A stretch of 64,000 nt of DNA from Streptomyces eurythermus (GCF_014649115.1 NZ_BMSK01000010.1:248001-312000); one strand, 5' to 3'; counted from the first letter of the stretch, positions 1-9,229 are shown. Made by a program: numbers and translations. The notes: generated by a model not told the origin, from the sequence alone.

Positions 1-2
1 CG

Positions 3-917
3 CGCCGGATCGAGGGCATGCGCGGCGCGATGCGGGAGATCGTCACCGAGCTGATCGACGGTTTCGGCGACGCCCGCCAGGTCGATCTGGTCGACCAGTT
101 CGCGTACCCCTTCCCGGTGACGGTGATCTGCCGGCTGCTCGGGGTGCCCCGGGAGGACGAGCCGACCTTCCGCACCTGGGTGGACCCGCTGGTCGCGAGC
201 CTGGACCCGGAGAAGCGGCCGGGCGGCGCCCAGGAGGCGGAGTACCGGCAGAGCGCGCAGGAGGCGCGGATGCGGCTCGGCATGTATCTGTCCGGGCTGG
301 TCGAGGAGCGGGCCCGAGAGCCTCGCGACGATCTGCTGTCCGACCTGGTCAACAGCCGGGGCCCGGACGGCTCGATGACGATGATGGAGGTGCTCAGCAC
401 CTCGGTGCTGCTGCTGATCGCCGGCCACGAGACGACGGTCAACCTGATCACCAACGGCATGCTGACCCTGCTGCGCCACCCGGAGGTCCTCGGGCGGCTG
501 CGCGAGGACCCGGGGCTGTCGGTCTCCATCGTGGAGGAACTGCTGCGCTACGAACCTCCGGTGCAGCTCGTGCCGCAGCGCACCTGCATCACCGACATCG
601 AGGTGCGCGGGGTCACCATCCCGAAGGGCTCGCGGATCTGGCTGATGCTGGCCGCGGGCAACCGGGACCCGGAGCGGTTCGAGGACCCCGACCGGTTCGA
701 CCCGGACCGCGGGGACATCCAACACCTCGGGTTCGGCAGCGGCATCCACAGCTGTTTCGGCGCCCCGCTGGCCCGTCTGGAGACCCAGATCGCGCTGTCC
801 GAGCTGGCCCGGCGCCTGGAGAACCCCCGCCTGGTGGAGGACCCGCCGCCGTACCGGGAGAACGCCGTGCTGCGCGGGCCCCGGCATCTGGACGTCGCCT
901 TCGACGGGGTGCGCTGA
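3..917 (+). CDS. Cytochrome P450, 5'-truncated by window edge
   Basis: This is the C-terminal three quarters of a bacterial class I P450. It is a soluble monooxygenase that takes electrons from a ferredoxin and hydroxylates or epoxidises a small substrate. The frame is open to the left edge, reading RRIEGM before the first internal Met at 18, so the true start lies outside the window. Visible motifs are the I-helix AGHETT (oxygen activation), the K-helix EELLR, and the haem loop FGSGIHSCFG with the Cys ligand. The C-terminus looks complete. The substrate cannot be read from the sequence. It is the third P450 within 6 kb, but lies on the opposite strand from the terpene operon and is separated from it by the rhodanese and Lrp genes, so a shared pathway is not shown. 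Confidence 0.93.
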   Translation, partial: RRIEGMRGAMREIVTELIDGFGDARQVDLVDQFAYPFPVTVICRLLGVPREDEPTFRTWVDPLVASLDPEKRPGGAQEAEYRQSAQEARMRLGMYLSGLVEERAREPRDDLLSDLVNSRGPDGSMTMMEVLSTSVLLLIAGHETTVNLITNGMLTLLRHPEVLGRLREDPGLSVSIVEELLRYEPPVQLVPQRTCITDIEVRGVTIPKGSRIWLMLAAGNRDPERFEDPDRFDPDRGDIQHLGFGSGIHSCFGAPLARLETQIALSELARRLENPRLVEDPPPYRENAVLRGPRHLDVAFDGVR

Positions 918-949
918 GCACCGGGAGCGGGGCGCCGGGAGCCGGGGAG

Positions 950-965
950 CGGCGGGGGGCCGCCG
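950..965. terminator. Stem-loop between convergent genes
   Basis: CGGCGG and CCGCCG form a perfect 6-bp stem around a GGGG loop. It lies between the P450 stop and the stop of the convergent rhodanese gene. There is no U-tract, which is usual for actinobacterial terminators. The assignment rests on position plus dyad only. Confidence 0.4.
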
Positions 966-976
966 GACGCCGGGGG

Positions 977-1453
977 TCAGCAGCCGCAGTCGCCGTCGAC
1001 GGGGGCGGTCAGCGGGTCGGCGTCCCGGCGGGCCGGGCCCTGCCAGGTCTCGTAGGCGAAGCCCTCGCGCGCCCAGTACTCGAAGCCGCCGAGCATCTCC
1101 TTGACCCGGTAGCCGAGTTCGGCGAGGGCGAGCGCGGCGCGGGTGGCGCCGTTGCAGCCGGGGCCCCAGCAGTACGTGACCACGGGCACGGACTTGTCCA
1201 GGAGCCGCTCGGCCTGCTCGGGGATGAGCGCGGTCGGCAGGTGGACGGCGCCGGGGATGTGGCCCTGGTCCCAGGAGGCGGTGGAACGGGTGTCCACGAC
1301 GACGAATCCGGGATCGCCGCCGGCCGCCAGCGCCGCGGCCACGTCGGAGACGTCGGCGTGGAAGGCGAGGCTCGCCCGGAAGTAGGCGGCGGCCTCGGCG
1401 GGGGCGGCGGGGGCGACCCGCAGGACGGGGTTCTCGGAAGCGGTGCTGATCAT
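977..1453 (-). CDS. Rhodanese-like domain protein
   Basis: A 158-residue single-domain rhodanese (sulfurtransferase fold). The family moves sulfane sulfur through a persulfide on an active-site Cys. Seen here: the substrate-binding VDTRSTASWDQGHIPGA segment, the active-site loop CWGPGCNGA with the nucleophilic Cys, and the C-terminal GGFEYW block. The end is CGC (DCGC), which adds possible metal or sulfur ligands. The start MISTASEN is chosen because upstream codons read as low-complexity leader and would run into the promoter of the divergent Lrp gene. It shares a 95-bp divergent promoter region with the Lrp-type regulator at 1549, which may control it. The donor and acceptor are unknown. 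Confidence 0.88.
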   Translation of the reverse strand: MISTASENPVLRVAPAAPAEAAAYFRASLAFHADVSDVAAALAAGGDPGFVVVDTRSTASWDQGHIPGAVHLPTALIPEQAERLLDKSVPVVTYCWGPGCNGATRAALALAELGYRVKEMLGGFEYWAREGFAYETWQGPARRDADPLTAPVDGDCGC

Positions 1454-1548
1454 GACTGGAAATCTACGGCCCGCGGAGCGCCGCCCTGAAGGGACGAACC
1501 ACGGGCTTGCCCTTGTCCCGCCGGGGTTTTCCCTGCTATCCATCCGGG

Positions 1549-1995
1549 ATGACCGTGTATTCCCCGGACGCCACCGACTGGCGCATCCTCGAAGTCCTCC
1601 AGCGCGACGGACGCTCCAGCTACGCCGAGCTGGCGCGCGCCGTGTCCATGTCGCCGAGCGCCGTCACCGAACGGGTCCGGCGGCTGGAGGAGGCGGGCGT
1701 GATCCAGGGGTACGCGGCGGTGGTCGACCCCGAGCGGCTGGGCCTGCCGATCCTGGCGTTCGTGCGGCTGCGCTACCCGAACGGCAACTACAAGCCCTTC
1801 CACGACCTGGTCGCGGCGACACCCGAGATCCTGGAGGCGCACCACGTCACGGGCGACGACTGCTTCGTCATCAAGGTCGCCGCACGGTCGATGTCCCACC
1901 TGGAGGAGGTCTCCGGGAGGATCGGCGCCCTGGGCTCGGTGACCACCAGCGTGGTGTACTCCTCCCCGTTGCCGCGCCGCCCCCTGGGCCGCTGA
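1549..1995 (+). CDS. Lrp/AsnC family transcriptional regulator
   Basis: A 148-residue feast/famine regulator. The N-terminal winged HTH starts with DATDWRILEVLQRDGR and has the recognition segment SPSAVTERVRRLEEAG. It is followed by the RAM ligand-binding domain, with GYAAVVDPERLGLP, the HHVTGDDCFVIKV strand and a C-terminal TTSVVYS strand. Lrp proteins usually bind an amino acid and oligomerise on DNA. It diverges from the rhodanese gene at 977-1453, its likely target along with itself. The ATG at 1549 is chosen because the HTH begins within eight residues; upstream in-frame TTG codons would add an unlikely tail. Confidence 0.93.
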   Translation: MTVYSPDATDWRILEVLQRDGRSSYAELARAVSMSPSAVTERVRRLEEAGVIQGYAAVVDPERLGLPILAFVRLRYPNGNYKPFHDLVAATPEILEAHHVTGDDCFVIKVAARSMSHLEEVSGRIGALGSVTTSVVYSSPLPRRPLGR

Positions 1996-2110
1996 GGGCT
2001 GACCGGGGCGGACGTCGCTCCCGCTGGGCTGCCGCGATGACCGGGAAGACCGAGCGGGCCGAGGTGACAGCCGAGGTGACGGAGGAGATAGCACCGAGCC
2101 GCAGCACTCC

Positions 2111-2260
2111 GTGGTGACCTACCTGGAGGAGTTCGCGGACAGCCTGGAGACGCCGGCGCTCGCCGTCGGGGGAACGCCGGGCCCGCTGGACGGCCGGCTC
2201 GTGCGGCTGGACGAATCCCTGACCGAGGACGAGCGGCGCCGGTGGCGTCCGGTGGGGTGA
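2111..2260 (+). other. Short ORF or gene remnant, unrecognised
   Basis: A frame of 49 codons starting at tandem GTG codons reads VVTYLEEFADSLETPALAVG and ends WRPVG. Its amino-acid balance resembles a real acidic small protein, and codon third positions are GC-rich. No ribosome site sits at a useful distance: a GGAGGAG at 2081-2087 is 24 nt upstream. An overlapping 26-codon ATG frame begins at 2037. The reading frame runs open upstream without an ATG, so it may be the 3' end of a decayed gene. I cannot assign a family. Confidence 0.3.
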
Positions 2261-2293
2261 AGGGAAACGGAGTTCTCCTCACCGGGGGCCGGG

Positions 2294-3493
2294 TCACCAG
2301 GTGACCGGGAGTGCCTCCACTCCGTAGACCGTCGAGCCCTGGCGGAAGCGGAGGGACGTTTCGGGGACGGCGAGTCCGAGGGTGGGAAAGCGGCGGAGCA
2401 GGGCCGGCAGGGCGATCCTCAGCTCCAGCCGGGCCAGTTGCTGGCCGAGGCACTGGTGGACGCCGAAGCCGAAGGACAGCTGGGCGACCGGGCGGCGGCG
2501 GAGGTCGAGCTCGTCGGGGCGCTCGGGGACGAGACCGGGGTCACGGTTCGCGGTCAGCGGGGAGAGCAGTACGTGCTCGCCCGCGCCGATCCTGTTGCCG
2601 TTGAGGTCGATGTCGGTCACGGCCGTGCGCAGGAGCGGTGCCGGGATGGCGAGATGGCGCAGGAGTTCCTCCACGGCTGTCCCCGCGACCGCGGGTTCGT
2701 CGCGGAGGGAGGCGAGTTGGTCCGGATCGCGCAGCAGGGCCAGCACGCTCAGGGCGAGCATGGTCGCCGTCGTCTCGTGTCCCCCGACGAGGAGGGTGGT
2801 GGCGAAGCCGATGAGTTCGTCGTCGGTGAGCTCCGCGCCGTGCTCCCGCACCACCGTGCCGAGCACTCCGTTCCCGGGGGTGGCCCGGTTGCGGCTGACG
2901 ATGTCCGCCATGGCCGCGTTCAGTTCGGCCGAGGCGGCCACCAGGCGGCCGGCGTCGGCCGTCCCGTCCATGATCACTTGGGAGCAGCGCTGGAACATGG
3001 ACCGTGTCCCGTACGGGACGTCGAGCAGTTCGCAGATCACCAGCGAGGGGATGGGCAGGGCGAACATCTCGACCAGGTCGGCGACGGGGCCGTGGTCCGC
3101 CATGGCGTCGAGGTGGTCGGACACCATCGTCTCGATCGCGGGCCGCAGTCGCTCGACCCGGCGGACGGTGAAGCTGCCGGTGAGCATGCGGCGCAGGCGG
3201 GCATGCTCCGCACCGCTGTACGCGGGCAGGAAACCCGGGTGGTTGTACAGGGTGCGCGGCAGCGCCGGGTCGATGCCGTCGCCCGTCACCAGGCGTTCGT
3301 CCGCGAAGGCGGCCCGGACGTCGCTGTACCTGGTGAGGACCACGGCCTCGATCTCGCCGCGCACCGGGTGGAAGACCCGCAGCCGCTGCGGGCCGCCCTC
3401 CTCGCGCATGCGCAGGAGGTCCGGCGACGGGTCGAACGGGCACGTACGGTCCCGTTCGGAGGCCACGAAGGACGCTGGACGCCGATCGGTCAT
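2294..3493 (-). CDS. Cytochrome P450, last gene of terpene operon
   Basis: A complete 399-residue bacterial P450. Motifs: I-helix VGGHETT (the usual AGxxTT with Gly for Ala), K-helix EELLRH, and haem loop FGFGVHQCLG with the Cys ligand. The ATG at 3493 overlaps the TGA of the terpene cyclase (ATGA), so translation is coupled and the enzyme probably oxidises the cyclase product. It resembles the soluble Streptomyces P450s that use ferredoxin, unlike the first P450 of the operon, which has an ExxR/haem pattern of the pentalenene-oxidase type. No ferredoxin gene is adjacent, so redox partners must come from elsewhere. A much longer frame is open upstream, but it is the antisense shadow of the cyclase. 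Confidence 0.93.
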   Translation of the reverse strand: MTDRRPASFVASERDRTCPFDPSPDLLRMREEGGPQRLRVFHPVRGEIEAVVLTRYSDVRAAFADERLVTGDGIDPALPRTLYNHPGFLPAYSGAEHARLRRMLTGSFTVRRVERLRPAIETMVSDHLDAMADHGPVADLVEMFALPIPSLVICELLDVPYGTRSMFQRCSQVIMDGTADAGRLVAASAELNAAMADIVSRNRATPGNGVLGTVVREHGAELTDDELIGFATTLLVGGHETTATMLALSVLALLRDPDQLASLRDEPAVAGTAVEELLRHLAIPAPLLRTAVTDIDLNGNRIGAGEHVLLSPLTANRDPGLVPERPDELDLRRRPVAQLSFGFGVHQCLGQQLARLELRIALPALLRRFPTLGLAVPETSLRFRQGSTVYGVEALPVTW

Positions 3494-4509
3494 GCCGCGT
3501 GCTCCTCGACTGTGCGGTATCGGGTGGAGGCGTGGTGCCAGTCGTGGGCGCCGCGGATGGTGGTCTGCAGTGCCTCGGTGCAGTAGCGCCGCAGCAGGTC
3601 GCGTTCGGCCGGGGCGAGACGGCGCGTGGCCGTGGCGCCGAGAAGGGCGCGGTGGGCGCCGGTGAACAGTTCCAGGGCTTCGTCCTGGCGGCGAAGGGTC
3701 TCCTCGATCGCTTCGGGCCGGGAGATCCCGTACTCCCGTTCCAGGCAGAGCACGAGGTTGTTCCGCTCCCCCAGAGCCGCGTCCTTGTCCAGGGAGACGA
3801 TGTCGTTGTCGCAGATGATGAACGTCTTCGTCATCTCGCGCATGACCGACAGGTGCGGCAGCGCGTACAGGCGGTCCGGGAGGACACACGAGGACAGGCG
3901 CTCGGCGAGGTCGATGACCGGTGCCACGCCGATGGTGTGGCGCCGCACGCGCAGATACGTGCTCAAGGACATGGGGGTGCCGGTCTGCCGGCTGACCGCC
4001 TCGTGGACATGGTGGTCGAGGTAGGAGGACCAGTGGGCCGCGGACCGCTGGATCCAGTCCTCGGGCATGTCCCGGCAGCTGCGTCGTCGCATGTCCGCGA
4101 ACGCGGCGGCCAGGGGCAGCGGGGACGCCGCACCGCCGATGCCCTCCTTGACGAGTCCGACGAGGTGACGGACCCGCTCGGGCGACCGTCCCCACCGCTC
4201 GTCGAGCGCGTCGTCGAACAGGAAGTACCAGCTCTGCTGGTCGACCCCGAGGTCCAGTCCGTCTCCGGTCGCGTTCGGATAGAACATGGCCGCTATCAGC
4301 GGGAACTGGCCCTTGAGGTGGTGGGTCTCCTCCTCTTCCGAGGACAGGAAGCCGAACGACTTCGGCCAGGCGAGGTGGCGCTCGTGGGCGGGCCGGAAGT
4401 CCGTACTGATCCGGCGGGGGAAGGGGACGGGAACCGGGGCCGGGGGCCCGGAACCCTCCTCGGGCGCGGTCGCGGGCATGGGCGCGGTCGCCTCTGCCGT
4501 CGATGTCAT
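3490..4509 (-). CDS. Class I terpene cyclase (sesquiterpene type)
   Basis: A 339-residue bacterial ionisation-initiated terpene synthase that would convert farnesyl (or possibly geranylgeranyl) diphosphate to a cyclic hydrocarbon or alcohol. Seen: the Asp-rich motif DDALD at residues 99-103, the NSE triad as NDIVSLDKD at 235-243 (Asp rather than Glu in last place), a conserved RRHTIGV helix near 189-195, and the RY pair at 330-331 that senses diphosphate. Its length is typical of a monofunctional alpha-domain enzyme. The overall pattern resembles pentalenene synthase, but I cannot infer the product. The start at 4509 has GGAGG 10 nt upstream. It lies 32 nt downstream of one P450 and overlaps the next by ATGA. 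Confidence 0.93.
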   Translation of the reverse strand: MTSTAEATAPMPATAPEEGSGPPAPVPVPFPRRISTDFRPAHERHLAWPKSFGFLSSEEEETHHLKGQFPLIAAMFYPNATGDGLDLGVDQQSWYFLFDDALDERWGRSPERVRHLVGLVKEGIGGAASPLPLAAAFADMRRRSCRDMPEDWIQRSAAHWSSYLDHHVHEAVSRQTGTPMSLSTYLRVRRHTIGVAPVIDLAERLSSCVLPDRLYALPHLSVMREMTKTFIICDNDIVSLDKDAALGERNNLVLCLEREYGISRPEAIEETLRRQDEALELFTGAHRALLGATATRRLAPAERDLLRRYCTEALQTTIRGAHDWHHASTRYRTVEEHAA

Positions 4510-4541
4510 GGTGGGGCGCACCTCCAGGAGTGGGGTCCGGA

Positions 4542-5906
4542 TCAACGGGCCGGCCAGGGTGAGACGCGCATGGGCAGCGCGTTGGGCCGGATCAGCGCTT
4601 GGACGACCGGCCGGACCCGGCGCCCCGCGACCGGCAGCACTCGCCACCGCGAGACGATCGAGCGGAGGACGACCAGCATCTCGGTCATCGCGAAGTGGTC
4701 CCCGATGCACTTCCGGCTGCCCAGGGCGAACGGAACGTAGGCGCCCGGTGGAAGATCCTTCTCGGTACGGACGAGCCACCGGTCCGGGTCGAAGCGCAGG
4801 GGGTCCGGGAAGTACGCCGGGTCCCGGTGCATCGTCACCGCGCTGTAGATCAGCTCGGCCCCCCGCGGGAGTTCGACGCCGCGGACCCGCACCGGCTCCG
4901 AAGCGCGCCGCATGAGCAGCCAGTTGGGCTGGTGCAGGCGGAGCACCTCCCGCAGGAACCGGTCGGTGAGGGGAAGCGTGGCCGCGCCGGGCAGGGCGCC
5001 CGCGGGCAGCGCGGCGCACTCGGCCCGGATCCGCTCGGTGATCTCCGGGCGCCTGCCGAGTTCGTGGAGCGCCCAGGACAGAGTGGTCGACGTGGTCTCG
5101 GCACCGGCCATGAGCAGGGACAGCAGCTCGTCGCGGGCCTCCACGTCGGTCATTCCCCGCGGATTGCCGGGGGTGCCGGCGAACATGACCGACAACAGGT
5201 CGCCGCGGCCGGCGGGGTCCCGCCGGGCCTGCCGGACGGCGGTGTCGGCGAGTTCGCGCAGTGCCGCGGCCGCGGACAGGTACTTGCGGTGCCCCAGCAC
5301 GGGCGACGCCGCGATCGGCGCGGGCAGGACGGTGCCCACGAAGACCCCGCGCATCACCGTGGTCAGGTGCTCCGCGACCCGCTCCCCCAGCTCGGCCACG
5401 CCCGCGGCGCCGTCCGGGCGTCCGGTGCTGAACAGGGTGGCGACGAGCATGCCCGTCATCATCCGGCGCATCACCAGGTCCATGGCGATCACCTCGCCCG
5501 GTTTCCAGGCCGACACCTGTTCCTCGGCGATGCCGGTCATCGTGCCGACGCACGCGGCGATGCTGTCACGGTGGAAAGCGGGCTGGAGCGCGCGCCGTTG
5601 ACGCCGGTGGACCTCACGCTCGGAGGTGATGATGCCGTTCCCGATGAAGGGCCGCGCGACGTCGAACAGCAGCCCTTTGCCGAACTTCCTGCCCTGCGTG
5701 ACGAGTACGTCGTGGACGGCCTCCGGGGAGTTCAGGACGAACACCGGCCGGCTCCCGAGGAATATCCTGACGATGTCGCCCCGCGCCCTGACCGATTGCA
5801 GGAAGTCCACCCGCCTGAGGGCAAGTTGCGGCAGGTGGCCGAGCAGGGGGAAGCGGCCCGGCACGACGGGCGCCGCCGCTGGAGCGGTGGTGGAGCGCAT
5901 GGGCAT
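4542..5906 (-). CDS. Cytochrome P450, first gene of terpene operon
   Basis: A 454-residue P450, longer than typical bacterial soluble forms and of the E-class style seen in terpene-hydroxylating CYPs such as pentalenene oxygenase. Seen: a proline-rich N-terminal PVVPGRFPLLGHLPQL segment, I-helix AGAETTSTT, K-helix REVLR, a PDRW meander block, and haem loop FALGSRKCIG. The start at 5906 is supported by GGAGAGG 6 nt upstream; an internal ATG two codons later lacks that spacing. As the first gene of a three-gene operon it is likely to act early on the hydrocarbon skeleton. Substrate and regiochemistry are unknown. Confidence 0.92.
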   Translation of the reverse strand: MPMRSTTAPAAAPVVPGRFPLLGHLPQLALRRVDFLQSVRARGDIVRIFLGSRPVFVLNSPEAVHDVLVTQGRKFGKGLLFDVARPFIGNGIITSEREVHRRQRRALQPAFHRDSIAACVGTMTGIAEEQVSAWKPGEVIAMDLVMRRMMTGMLVATLFSTGRPDGAAGVAELGERVAEHLTTVMRGVFVGTVLPAPIAASPVLGHRKYLSAAAALRELADTAVRQARRDPAGRGDLLSVMFAGTPGNPRGMTDVEARDELLSLLMAGAETTSTTLSWALHELGRRPEITERIRAECAALPAGALPGAATLPLTDRFLREVLRLHQPNWLLMRRASEPVRVRGVELPRGAELIYSAVTMHRDPAYFPDPLRFDPDRWLVRTEKDLPPGAYVPFALGSRKCIGDHFAMTEMLVVLRSIVSRWRVLPVAGRRVRPVVQALIRPNALPMRVSPWPAR

Positions 5907-6154
5907 GGACCTCTCCGAAGTGAACGGGAGACGCGGGTCCACCGGTGTTCCGTTCCGGTGGGCCGTACGGCGACGACGTCGGCCCCACTGTGTTCCACGG
6001 CCACCCGCCGGCGCATCAGTCATGTGACTGCGGGAGCGGGCCGGCCGATCACACAGGAATGAGTCGAGCCTTAGGTCACGGTTCCACTGTCAGCGGTCCC
6101 GGCGGGCGGAAGCGCGGAGATGGGCGATGCGGGCGCGCGCCCCGGTCGCCCCGG

Positions 6155-9100
6155 TCAGACGCCCCGTTGCCGCAGTGCGGAGCCCGAGCGGCCCTTCACG
6201 ACCTCCAGTTGCGCGTGGATCCGCCGCCGCAGGTCGGCGACGTGGCTGACGATGCCCACACTGCGGTCGCGTTCGCGCAGGCCGTCCAGGACGTCCAGCA
6301 CCTCGTCCAGGGTCTGGTCGTCCAGGCTGCCGAACCCCTCGTCGATGAAGAGGGTGTCCAGACGGACGCCGCCGGCCTCCTCGGTGACGACGTCGGCGAG
6401 GCCGAGGGCGAGCGCGAGGGAGGCGAAGAAGGTCTCCCCGCCGGACAGGGTCGCGGTGTCCCGTTCCCGTCCGGTCCAGGCGTCGACCACGTGCAGGCCG
6501 AGCCCGCTGCGGCCGCGCCCGGTGCGGTCGTCGGAGTGGACGAGGGTGTAGCGGCCGGACGACATGCGCTGGAGGCGTACGGTTGCGGCGGCGGCGACCT
6601 GCTCCAGCCGGGCCGCCAGGACGTACGACTCCAGGCGCATCCTGCGTTCGTTGTCGGCGGAGGTGCCCGCGGTGAGGGCGGCTAGCCGGGCCACCCGGTC
6701 GTGCTCCGCGCGCAGCGGGGCGAGCCGGCGTACCGCCTCCGCGGCGCGCGCGGACAGCCGGTCCAGCTCGGCGCAGCAGCGGGCGGCGGCGTCGCGCGCG
6801 GAGCCGGCCTCGCGCAGCCGCCGTTCCGCGGCGGCCGCCGCCCGCTCGGCGCCGGCCGGGTCGGCGGGCGGCAGCTGGGCCGCCGCCGTGGTGCCGGGCT
6901 CGGCGAGGACCGCGCGGACCGCGGCCTCCTCCTGCTGCCAGGCGTCCAGGCGGTGCTGGAGCTCGCGGTGGGCGGCCGGGTCCAGCAGGGCCGCGGCGGC
7001 GGCAGCGGGCGTGTCGAAGCCGGCCCGGTAGGCGGCGTCGGCGAGGCGGGCGTCGGCGGCCTTCAGCCGCTGGGCGGCGTCCTCGGCGGCGCGGACGGCG
7101 TCGGCGGCCTCGGTGAGCCGTGCCGCGAGCCGCTCCAGCTGCGCCGCGCGGGCCGCCACACTGCCCAGACCGCCCCGCGCCTGCTCCACCTCCGCTTCCA
7201 GCAGGGCCTGTTCGCGCTCCAGGGTCTCGCGGCGGGTGAGCCGGGAGGCGGCCCGTACGGCGGCCTGCTGGCGGTCGGCCAGCCGCTGCTCGCGCTCCTG
7301 CTCGGCGCGCCGCAGCTCCTGCTGGACGGCGTGCAGGGCGGAGGCGTCGTGGCGGGCGCGGGCGTACTCCCGCTCCAGGTGGTCCGCCTCGGCGGCGAGG
7401 CCCGCGGTGGGGGTGTCGCCGGCCTCGGCGGTGGCGGCGGCGAGGGCCTCGCGGACCTCGCCGAGCCGCCGCTCGTCCTCGGTGTGCAGTTCCTCGGCCC
7501 GCTGGAAGGCGGCGAGGGCGCGGTCCTCGGTCTCGCGGTCGACGTGTCCGGCGGCCTTGCGGGCGGGCGCGGGGTGTTCGGTGGCGCCGCAGACCGCGCA
7601 GGGCTCGCCGTCGGAGAGGTGGGCGGCCAGTTCGGCGGCGATGCCGGTCAGCCGCTGTTCCTTCAGGTCGAGCCAGTGCGCGCGGGCGTCCAGGGCGCGC
7701 CGGCGGGACTCCTCCGCGCGCTGCCGGGCCTGTGCGAGGCCGGCGGCGAGCCGGTCGCGGGTGCGGGCCGCGTCGAGCCGGCGCCGCATGGGCTCGCGCT
7801 GCACGGCGAGCTGTTCGGCGCGGGTGGCGGCCTCCTGGGCGGAGTCGAGCCGGGTCTGGAGGGCGGCGCGGGTGGCGTCCCAGCCGTCGAGCCAGGCGTC
7901 GGCCTCGCGCAGGACGTCCTCGTCGGCGCGCTCCTGCCGGTCGAGTCCGGCGCGCTCCTCGGCGAGTTCGGCGAGCCGGCGTTCGGCGCGCCGGGCCGCG
8001 TCCAGCCCGCCGAGTTCCTCGGCGGCCCGGCGGGCGGCGGCGGCGAGCCCGCTCGCGTCGGCACCCCCGTACGCGTCAACGCCCCCAGGGACGTCCGCGT
8101 CCCCATGCCCGTCCCTGTGAGCCTCGGCGCCCCCGGACCCGTCGGCGCCCCCCGACAGCTCGGACAGCGCCCCGCGTGCGCGTGCCTCGGCCTGCGTCGC
8201 CTCGCGGTGTTCCCGGTCGGCCGCCTCGCGCAGTTCCAGCGCGGCCGCGACGGACTCCGCCTTGCGGGCCCGCTCCATGCGCTCCTGGTCCTCGCGGTGG
8301 GCGCGGGCCCGTTCCGTGAGCCGTTCGGCGCGCTCGCGGGCCGCGGCGAACCTGCTCTGCAGCCGGGCGAGTTCACGGGCCTCGTCCAGGGCGTGCCGGG
8401 CCGCGGCGTGGGCGGACTCGGCGGCGGCGAGGCGGCAGTGGGCGATGTCGAGGCGTTCCCGGGCGGTGCTGCGGGCGAGGGCGGCCGCTTCGAGGACGGC
8501 CTCGGCCAGCCCGGGGTCGCCGGGGTCCGGCTCGGGCAGTTCCATGGCGTCGCCGGCCTCCTGCTGCATGCGGTGGGCGTCGGCGAGCAGGGCCGTGTCG
8601 CCCTCGCGCACGCGTGCCTCGGTGGCGCGGCGGCGTTCGGCGAGGCGCTTCTCGACGTCGGCGAAGCGCTGGGTGTCGAAGAGCCGGCCGAGGAGTTTGC
8701 CCCGGGCCTCGGCGTCGGCACGCAGGAAACGGGCGAAGTCGCCCTGGGGCAACAGGACGACCTGGCAGAACTGCTCGCGGCTCATGCCGAGCAGCTGCTC
8801 CACCTCGGCGCCGATCTCCTGGTGGGAGCGGCTGAGGTCCTTCCAGGAGCCGGCCCGGGCGTCGTACTCGCGCAGCCAGGTCTGGGCCTTGTCGACCGTC
8901 ATGCCCTTGCCGCGCAGCTTGCGCCGCTCCCACGGGGGCTGCCGGGTGATCTCCAGCCGGCGGCCGGCGACGGTGAGTTCGAGGCGGACCTCGGTACGGG
9001 TGCCGGGCGGGGCGTGGTCGCTGCGCAGGTGCATGCCCTGGCCGCTCTGCCGGGCGCCGGGGACCGAGCCGTAGAGGGCGTAGCAGACGGCGTCGAGGAC

Positions 9101-9229
9101 GGAGGTCTTGCCGGCGCCGGTCGGGCCGTGCAGCAGGAAGAGTCCGGCGCCGGACAGCGCGTCGAAGTCGACGCTCTGGGTGGAGCCGAAGGGTCCGAAG
9201 GCGGTGATGTCGAGCCGGTGCAGCCTCAC
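6155..9229 (-). CDS. sbcC: SbcC exonuclease ATPase subunit
   Basis: A 1024-residue SMC/Rad50-like subunit of the SbcCD nuclease, which opens DNA hairpins and processes blocked ends. The N-terminal ATPase lobe has MRLHRLDITAFGPFG and Walker A GPTGAGKTS. A long Ala/Arg/Glu-rich coiled coil follows, interrupted by the zinc-hook CAVC (GEPCAVCGATEHP). The C-terminal lobe has the ABC signature LSGGETFFASLALALGLAD and Walker B LDTLFIDEGFGSLD. The GTG start at 9229 overlaps the sbcD stop (GTGA), giving coupled synthesis of the two subunits. A longer upstream frame is only antisense shadow of sbcD. Length and motifs look complete. Confidence 0.97.
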   Translation of the reverse strand: MRLHRLDITAFGPFGSTQSVDFDALSGAGLFLLHGPTGAGKTSVLDAVCYALYGSVPGARQSGQGMHLRSDHAPPGTRTEVRLELTVAGRRLEITRQPPWERRKLRGKGMTVDKAQTWLREYDARAGSWKDLSRSHQEIGAEVEQLLGMSREQFCQVVLLPQGDFARFLRADAEARGKLLGRLFDTQRFADVEKRLAERRRATEARVREGDTALLADAHRMQQEAGDAMELPEPDPGDPGLAEAVLEAAALARSTARERLDIAHCRLAAAESAHAAARHALDEARELARLQSRFAAARERAERLTERARAHREDQERMERARKAESVAAALELREAADREHREATQAEARARGALSELSGGADGSGGAEAHRDGHGDADVPGGVDAYGGADASGLAAAARRAAEELGGLDAARRAERRLAELAEERAGLDRQERADEDVLREADAWLDGWDATRAALQTRLDSAQEAATRAEQLAVQREPMRRRLDAARTRDRLAAGLAQARQRAEESRRRALDARAHWLDLKEQRLTGIAAELAAHLSDGEPCAVCGATEHPAPARKAAGHVDRETEDRALAAFQRAEELHTEDERRLGEVREALAAATAEAGDTPTAGLAAEADHLEREYARARHDASALHAVQQELRRAEQEREQRLADRQQAAVRAASRLTRRETLEREQALLEAEVEQARGGLGSVAARAAQLERLAARLTEAADAVRAAEDAAQRLKAADARLADAAYRAGFDTPAAAAAALLDPAAHRELQHRLDAWQQEEAAVRAVLAEPGTTAAAQLPPADPAGAERAAAAAERRLREAGSARDAAARCCAELDRLSARAAEAVRRLAPLRAEHDRVARLAALTAGTSADNERRMRLESYVLAARLEQVAAAATVRLQRMSSGRYTLVHSDDRTGRGRSGLGLHVVDAWTGRERDTATLSGGETFFASLALALGLADVVTEEAGGVRLDTLFIDEGFGSLDDQTLDEVLDVLDGLRERDRSVGIVSHVADLRRRIHAQLEVVKGRSGSALRQRGV

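Noticed and set aside
2294..4195. 633-codon version of the second operon P450
   Set aside because: The extra N-terminal part overlaps the terpene cyclase out of frame; the ATGA-coupled start gives a normal P450 length.
2294..5906. Pentalenolactone or albaflavenone cluster identity
   Set aside because: Only one cyclase and two P450s are present; the dehydrogenase, dioxygenase and Baeyer-Villiger genes of pentalenolactone are absent, and the two-P450 set does not fit albaflavenone.
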